Shown here piece by piece: positions 63,877 through 64,000 of a DNA stretch of 64,000 bases (position 1 is its first letter; the number at the start of each line of letters is the position of its first letter). The DNA comes from Trichopria drosophilae (lineage: Eukaryota; Arthropoda; Insecta; Hymenoptera; Diapriidae). A program made the position numbers and the translations under genes. Under the pieces are notes generated by a model. It worked only from the letters and a program-made list of their open reading frames with translations. It did not search any database and was not told the origin of the DNA. The stretch lies in NCBI GenBank assembly GCA_030407085.1, contig CM059584.1:145504001-145568000 (forward strand), written 5' to 3'.

Positions 63877-64000
63877 TAGCTGAAAAAGCAGCAATTTTAG
63901 CAAAAACAATAACGGTAAGAAAGTTGCAGCTGACAAAATTCTCCATATTTTCTTGGTTAATTTAGCTCTCTACTTTCAATAGTCAGTTACTTATCGGTGT

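Overview
The window is a low-GC (roughly 30% by eye), intron-rich, repeat-rich eukaryotic nuclear segment, most likely from an arthropod and probably an insect. The grounds are two recognisable conserved animal genes with GT-AG introns (one only 70 nt), many short terminal-inverted-repeat (TIR) elements with TA duplications, and long intergenic or intronic AT-rich DNA. Nothing looks bacterial: there are no operons and no long ORFs. I cannot name the species.

Only two genes can be supported, both on the minus strand. At 44.8-46.1 kb lies the first coding exon of the E3 ubiquitin ligase Cbl (most of the four-helix bundle of its tyrosine-kinase-binding region), with a strong splice donor and a CpG-rich upstream region holding a perfect NRF-1/Ewg palindrome. 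The following Cbl exons should lie at lower coordinates. I could not find them, so much or all of 1-44.8 kb may be Cbl intron 1. At 60.5-60.9 kb are the last two coding exons of glycerol kinase, separated by a 70-nt intron and followed by a polyadenylation signal. The Cbl protein acts in receptor tyrosine kinase down-regulation and the kinase in glycerol metabolism. I see no functional link between them.

The rest is repeats and non-coding DNA. 1-9.2 kb holds two copies of a 3.9-kb segment, each with a 75-bp hairpin and a 1.3-kb foldback, separated by a strictly periodic (C15A) array of about 31 units and an 863-bp spacer. 9-44 kb is AT-rich DNA with a family of tRNA-like modules that end in T-runs (15.1, 31.6, 40.6 minus, 40.9 and 43.0 kb), a foldback at 22 kb, a degenerate AGGTGCT array at 23.3 kb, a pogo-like miniature element at 24.5 kb, an ankyrin-like remnant at 28.3 kb, microsatellites at 19.5, 35.3 and 41.1 kb, and CpG-rich patches. 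46-57.7 kb carries another pogo/Tigger-like miniature element, two inverted hammerhead-ribozyme-like motifs, and a dense run of TIR elements, some apparently nested. 60.9-63.9 kb holds a 401-bp miniature element beside the glycerol kinase splice acceptor and a 2.39-kb Tc1/mariner-like long-TIR element with a second element nested in one arm.

The observations most worth a second look are the 3'-terminal tRNA-like family, the (C15A) array within a duplicated segment, the paired hammerhead-like motifs, and an excess of perfect TGACGTCA palindromes.
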